From assembly GCA_950295325.1 (NCBI GenBank), contig OX485804.1:8370001-8434000 (forward strand): DNA of 64,000 nucleotides, read 5' to 3'. How positions within the stretch are numbered: position 1 is the first letter of the stretch; each line of letters starts with the position of its first letter. The notes under the pieces were generated by a model, which saw only the letters and a list, made by a program, of their open reading frames with translations, made no database searches and was not told where the DNA came from. Position numbers and translations under genes: made by a program. The stretch is from Polytrichum commune (lineage: Eukaryota; Streptophyta; Polytrichopsida; Polytrichales; Polytrichaceae). Shown one piece after another: positions 60,701-64,000 of the stretch.

Positions 60701-61656
60701 AATCACATGGTAATATAAGAATATGACAAGCTTAATCACACATTTAATTTGCCTCTGATAGGAAACTGAAGAAGCTTGTCAGCACAGTGGATTGTAGGTG
60801 TGCAGTTGTGATGATGTAACTAATTGTTCCTTGTTATCAACCAACTGTAAGGCCAAAGGGAGTAAGGGAAGTCAAGGAAGCAGTAAAGACATGTTTTCTT
60901 TTATGAAGTAAGGTAGGCATAAGGTAGATGGGTCTTAAATGGTTACTTTCTCCAACTAGCCCACTTCTCTTAGGATATAAATCACACGATGAGTATGAGA
61001 TGGTTTTTTGTAGATGAGCTCATAATTTTTGGAGCTCATATGAATATCTAATTCATTATTACAGTGAAGATTCTTGTGTTTTTTTTTGGGGGGGGGGGGG
61101 GCGTTCATACAAGTCCCTCCCCTCAAAAAATTATGTTGACCATTGAGCTTAGGATAGTTATCAATTTTTGAGCACGCAGTCCAATCTTTTTTAAAGACCT
61201 GTCTTGGAGTCACACCAAACCACATACCACTCATATATAGGTGTCGTTCCAAGATAAGTAACCTAATTAGGCAAAACTGCCTTACCCAAAACCAACACTA
61301 TGCACCACTTTCTTACATTTGAAGCATCCATGTATAATTGTTGTACATAGTGTTGGTTTTCTGTATACATACCTTAGATTTTCTTGAAGGTTTGGGTGGG
61401 GTATGAGCTATTTTGAAGAGCAACATGGATAAACTGCTAATGTCTGTGTCTGTGTGTGTGTGTATTTGAAACAGAGATGGAGCTGGACAAATACAAAATT
61501 GTGGTGCAAGCCATAATTGGGGAGCAGCATGGCCAAGGCTTTCAGATGTCTTGCCGCTGCTTCTGGGACCCTGACACAGACGACTACGCCCACGATTCCT
61601 TTGTCAATGAGAGCATTTTTTGTGTCGCCGGTGCTTTTGCTTTGTGTTTGTATTAG
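57563..61656 (+). CDS. DYNLT2B: Tctex1-type dynein light chain (DYNLT2B/TCTEX1D2-like), 6 exons proposed
   Basis: Exons 5 (60452-60632) and 6 (61475-61656) are firm. They encode a Tctex1 domain: RFYSSKAKELIQQVLKQKL, then the helix LAPLLVKEITEEVKMGLKEM, then YKIVVQAIIGEQ, RCFWDPDTDDYAHDSF, and the C-terminal strand SIFCVAGAFALCLY. These are the conserved blocks of the TCTEX1D2 family, a light chain of inner-arm and intraflagellar-transport dyneins. Proposed upstream exons 57563-57575 (MPDYG), 58648-58707, 59473-59514 and 60105-60193 keep phase and total 567 nt (188 aa), but their sequence is not conserved and exons 2-3 are tentative. The exon 4 donor (AAG/GTTCAT) is weak. Expected expression is in cells building sperm flagella. 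Intron 1 contains a threefold tandem repeat. Confidence 0.72.
57618..58545. repeat. Tandem repeat, three units of about 305 bp, in intron 1 of the DYNLT2B-like gene
   Basis: Units begin near 57625, 57936 and 58245 with CAGCTGCAAGGTGGTTATCT-type sequence. They share GTTGATTCCT, GGTCGTCA, TTGATCAGTTGTGAAGA, GATCGATCTGGAA and TTCTGTTGGAAGGA in order. The first unit has gained a (TG)n(TA)n run at 57697-57729. Confidence 0.85.
60960..61270. repeat. Dispersed repeat copy inside intron 5 of the DYNLT2B-like gene
   Basis: The left half (TCATATGAATATCTAATTCA) resembles 21025-21055 and 63935-63965. The right half (CATACCACTCATATATAGGT, AGATAAGTAACCTAATTAGG) resembles 55825-55875 and 22850-22880. A T9G14 run (61079-61101) interrupts it. 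Element class is unknown. Confidence 0.45.
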
Positions 61657-61759
61657 TGTTCCTGATTCATAGGCCAAGCAGTCCAGGCTTTTCCCAGCTT
61701 GATTTTTGCATCCCTGAACTGAAACCAAATGCCCAGAAGTGCAAGCATAATTTCAGATG

Positions 61760-62262
61760 TTCAAGCATTGAATTTACAACCATAATTGCACACATGTTGC
61801 ACATCCAGACACTTCAAAACTAGCAACATCAAACTCTGCAAGGTGTAGAACTTTCTTCAAGTTATTATGGCGGTAGGTGTAGGTCTCACTCATAAGTTAC
61901 CATTGGTGGGGGACAAGCAGCTTGTGGACCTTACGGATGATGACATTTTCAGTTTTGAGCTAGTGTCAATTGCCATCAAATTATCCAAAAGAAAGTCATC
62001 ATAGAATATAATATCTATTATAAGTCATGGCAGATGTTGTGCAGATGAATTTTTTTGGCATCACATGTATGGGTGCATAAGTGTGAGCATGACAAATGAT
62101 CAAGCTTTAATTTACGATAATTAATGTACATTTGTTGTAATTGAGAAGTTTCAAAGCTTGCAACGTCAAACTCTGCATGGGGTAGACCTTCCTTGACACT
62201 CTTCTGACAGTAGGTACAGGTCGCACTCGTAAGTACCATTGGGTGGGGGATAAAGAGCAACA
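61760..62262. repeat. Tandem duplication, period about 335 bp, after the DYNLT2B-like gene
   Basis: 61815-61925 and 62150-62262 share CAAACTCTGCA, GTAGGTGTAGGTCTCACTC / GTAGGTACAGGTCGCACTC and TACCATTGGTGGGGGA variants in the same order. Weaker similarity extends upstream of each copy. Confidence 0.65.
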
Positions 62263-62283
62263 TACCAATGAAAGCAAAAATTA

Positions 62284-62813
62284 GGGCCTGTTTAGACTTG
62301 GGGCCAAGGCCATTGTGAACAAAGGCCAATATGTCCCATGTGGCATGCAAATCGGCCCCCAAGGCCATTAATAAGAAAGTAACCTAACTACATTTATTGC
62401 TTTCATGTGTAAACCTATTTAGGTGGTGTTGGGGCCATTTGGAGGTTGCAATTATGAGAGGGTTATGAGAGAGGTTCCAACGTACTCATGAACTATTCTA
62501 TGGATAATGATTAAAGTATAATAAATTTAGAATTTCTCCCCTCCTATTCAATGCTCAAAGAATAAACTACTACAAGCAAATAAAAGCTCTGACAATGGCC
62601 TCAACTAGAGGGAAAGAGTCCACAAGGTTGGGAGCTCTCCTTTCCGAGGCTTGACACCATTGTCATGATGAATAAAATAATTTATTTGTTAATTGGCCCC
62701 AACTCATGGTGTAAACTTGAAGAGGCGAGTCCCAGCCTCTCTACCAATGAGAGGAGTGGATTTCTTTCACCCCAACCCATTTTTGAGCCTTGACTCCAAG
62801 TCTAAACCCGCCC
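62284..62813. mobile_element. TTA-flanked Tourist-like element, 530 bp
   Basis: TTA at 62281-62283 and 62814-62816. Left end GGGCCTGTTTAGACTTGGGG; right end, reverse-complemented, GGGCGGGTTTAGACTTGGAG. The inverted repeat runs about 29 bp. GGGCCTGTTT next to TTA is the classic Tourist/Harbinger terminus. No transposase is present. Confidence 0.72.
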
Positions 62814-62816
62814 TTA

Positions 62817-64000
62817 GTACATAGTGATACCCATGTCATAACATCTACTCTCCTTTCTGTAGGGCTCTTAATCACATACTTTCTAGGTTTGAACATGGCA
62901 ACCTAGATTATTGAAGCAGCGACCCTTGTTCGCCAAAACTTAACTATAAAATAAAATGAAAATGAAAACTTACAAAACCTTGGAGTCATGAGGATGAAAT
63001 CTTGGACCACTAAGATTTTGATGCAAGAACGCCAAATCAAATGCAATGTCGTGTTATTTCTCATTTATACGACAATGACTGTTTCAATTCACTTCTGAGC
63101 TTGTGATCAAAATTTGAAAATATTTTAATATGGTCTTATGAAATGTTTGTCATTCACACCAAGTTTATAGTTAGTTAATTCAAAAACAACAACAAATAAA
63201 GTTTTCTCTTCAATGGTTAACTAGCCTCACTCTATGATACGCCATCTAAGGATAAATAATTACAATCATTGATGTAAACTTTTGCAACTTTGGTTCATTG
63301 ATTTGGTGAAGTTGCAAAATAGGTGTGTTGGAGAATGTTCGAAAGGGAGTCCACCTTTTGAAGCTCAACCATGCAGTAAAGGTACAATTAAAGTTAAAAT
63401 GTCCAAGTCGTGGAATTGGTATTATGTAAGGAAAAGACTCAGCCCGAGGACTTTTCAACTTTCAGATTTTTCGATGAGGGTGGAAGTACTCATTCTTCAA
63501 GTGCACTTTTTGAAATGGGTGAGTTCCTCAATGTTACTAAAGGTTTGGATTTATAAACACAATCTGGGTGCCCTTTGGAGCAAATACATGTATAGTACTT
63601 TGATCATCAAAGTCACAAATATATAATGATCTTCTCCTTGACATAAGACAATGTACTAAATAAAAATTTCCAAACCATACACATCAAAAATAAATTATTT
63701 TAAGATTTGATGAGGTTCATAAAAATTGCGTACATAAGTCATCCTTGGCGTAGCTTTGAGGATTTATGGATATTCTGGACCTCAATTTTCTTGGACCTAA
63801 ACCATGATGTAAGGTACATGTGTGTTATTCAAGTTTTTTCCCCCTTTTGTGCATCCCCTTCATGTAGGATATGACATGCATACATTGTGAGATTAACAGA
63901 TCCAAGTTGTGCCCAATGCAATTTGCCTCGTAATTTTTGGAACTCACATGAATATCTTATACATCAACAAATCGAAGATTCCCATTCTCATTAAGTGGTC
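62817..64000. other. Intergenic to the window end; dispersed repeat at the edge
   Basis: A 114-codon frame at 63282-63626 is unrecognised. From about 63890 to the end the sequence (GAACTCACATGAATATCTTA and following) matches the dispersed repeat at 60960 and 20970 and runs out of the window. Confidence 0.4.

Overview
The window is plant nuclear DNA. Six protein-coding genes can be supported: five have introns with GT/GC-AG boundaries and one is intronless. Two are plastid-targeted chaperone-type genes. The last gene encodes a Tctex1-type dynein light chain (DYNLT2B family), which land plants keep only where they make motile flagellated sperm. A seed-free plant (bryophyte, lycophyte or fern), or less likely a motile-sperm gymnosperm, is therefore the best guess. 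The species cannot be fixed from the sequence alone. All exon models were built by hand from reading-frame continuity and splice motifs.

Layout. 1-1107: tandem array of Harbinger/Tourist-type inverted-repeat elements. 1767-6862: proton pump interactor (PPI)-like gene A. 6863-22820: transposon graveyard holding a hAT element with an intact 8-bp target duplication, a pogo/Tc1-mariner-like element nested in another element, and several TTA-flanked Harbinger-type elements. 23736-29456: PPI-like gene B, a tandem paralogue of A whose acidic N-terminal region has been enlarged by phase-1 exon duplication. 29457-38264: repeats, a foldback element and microsatellites. 38931-45481: ABCG half-transporter of 11 exons, with four copies of one palindromic MITE in its introns, a fifth upstream, and two GC-AG introns. 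45996-47858 (minus): small plastid DnaJ-type zinc-finger protein. 48520-51738: intronless chloroplast ClpB (CLPB3-type), divergent from the zinc-finger gene and preceded by a perfect four-unit heat-shock element. 52756-57562: repeats and a perfect 42-bp palindrome. 57563-61656: DYNLT2B-like gene. 61657-64000: repeats including another TTA-flanked element.

How the genes relate. The two PPI-like genes are duplicates of a coiled-coil, tail-anchored regulator of plasma-membrane H+-ATPase. The zinc-finger and ClpB genes share a 661-bp intergenic region and both should act in plastid proteostasis. The ABCG transporter and the dynein light chain are unrelated neighbours. No CRISPR, rRNA, canonical tRNA, viral or toxin genes were seen.
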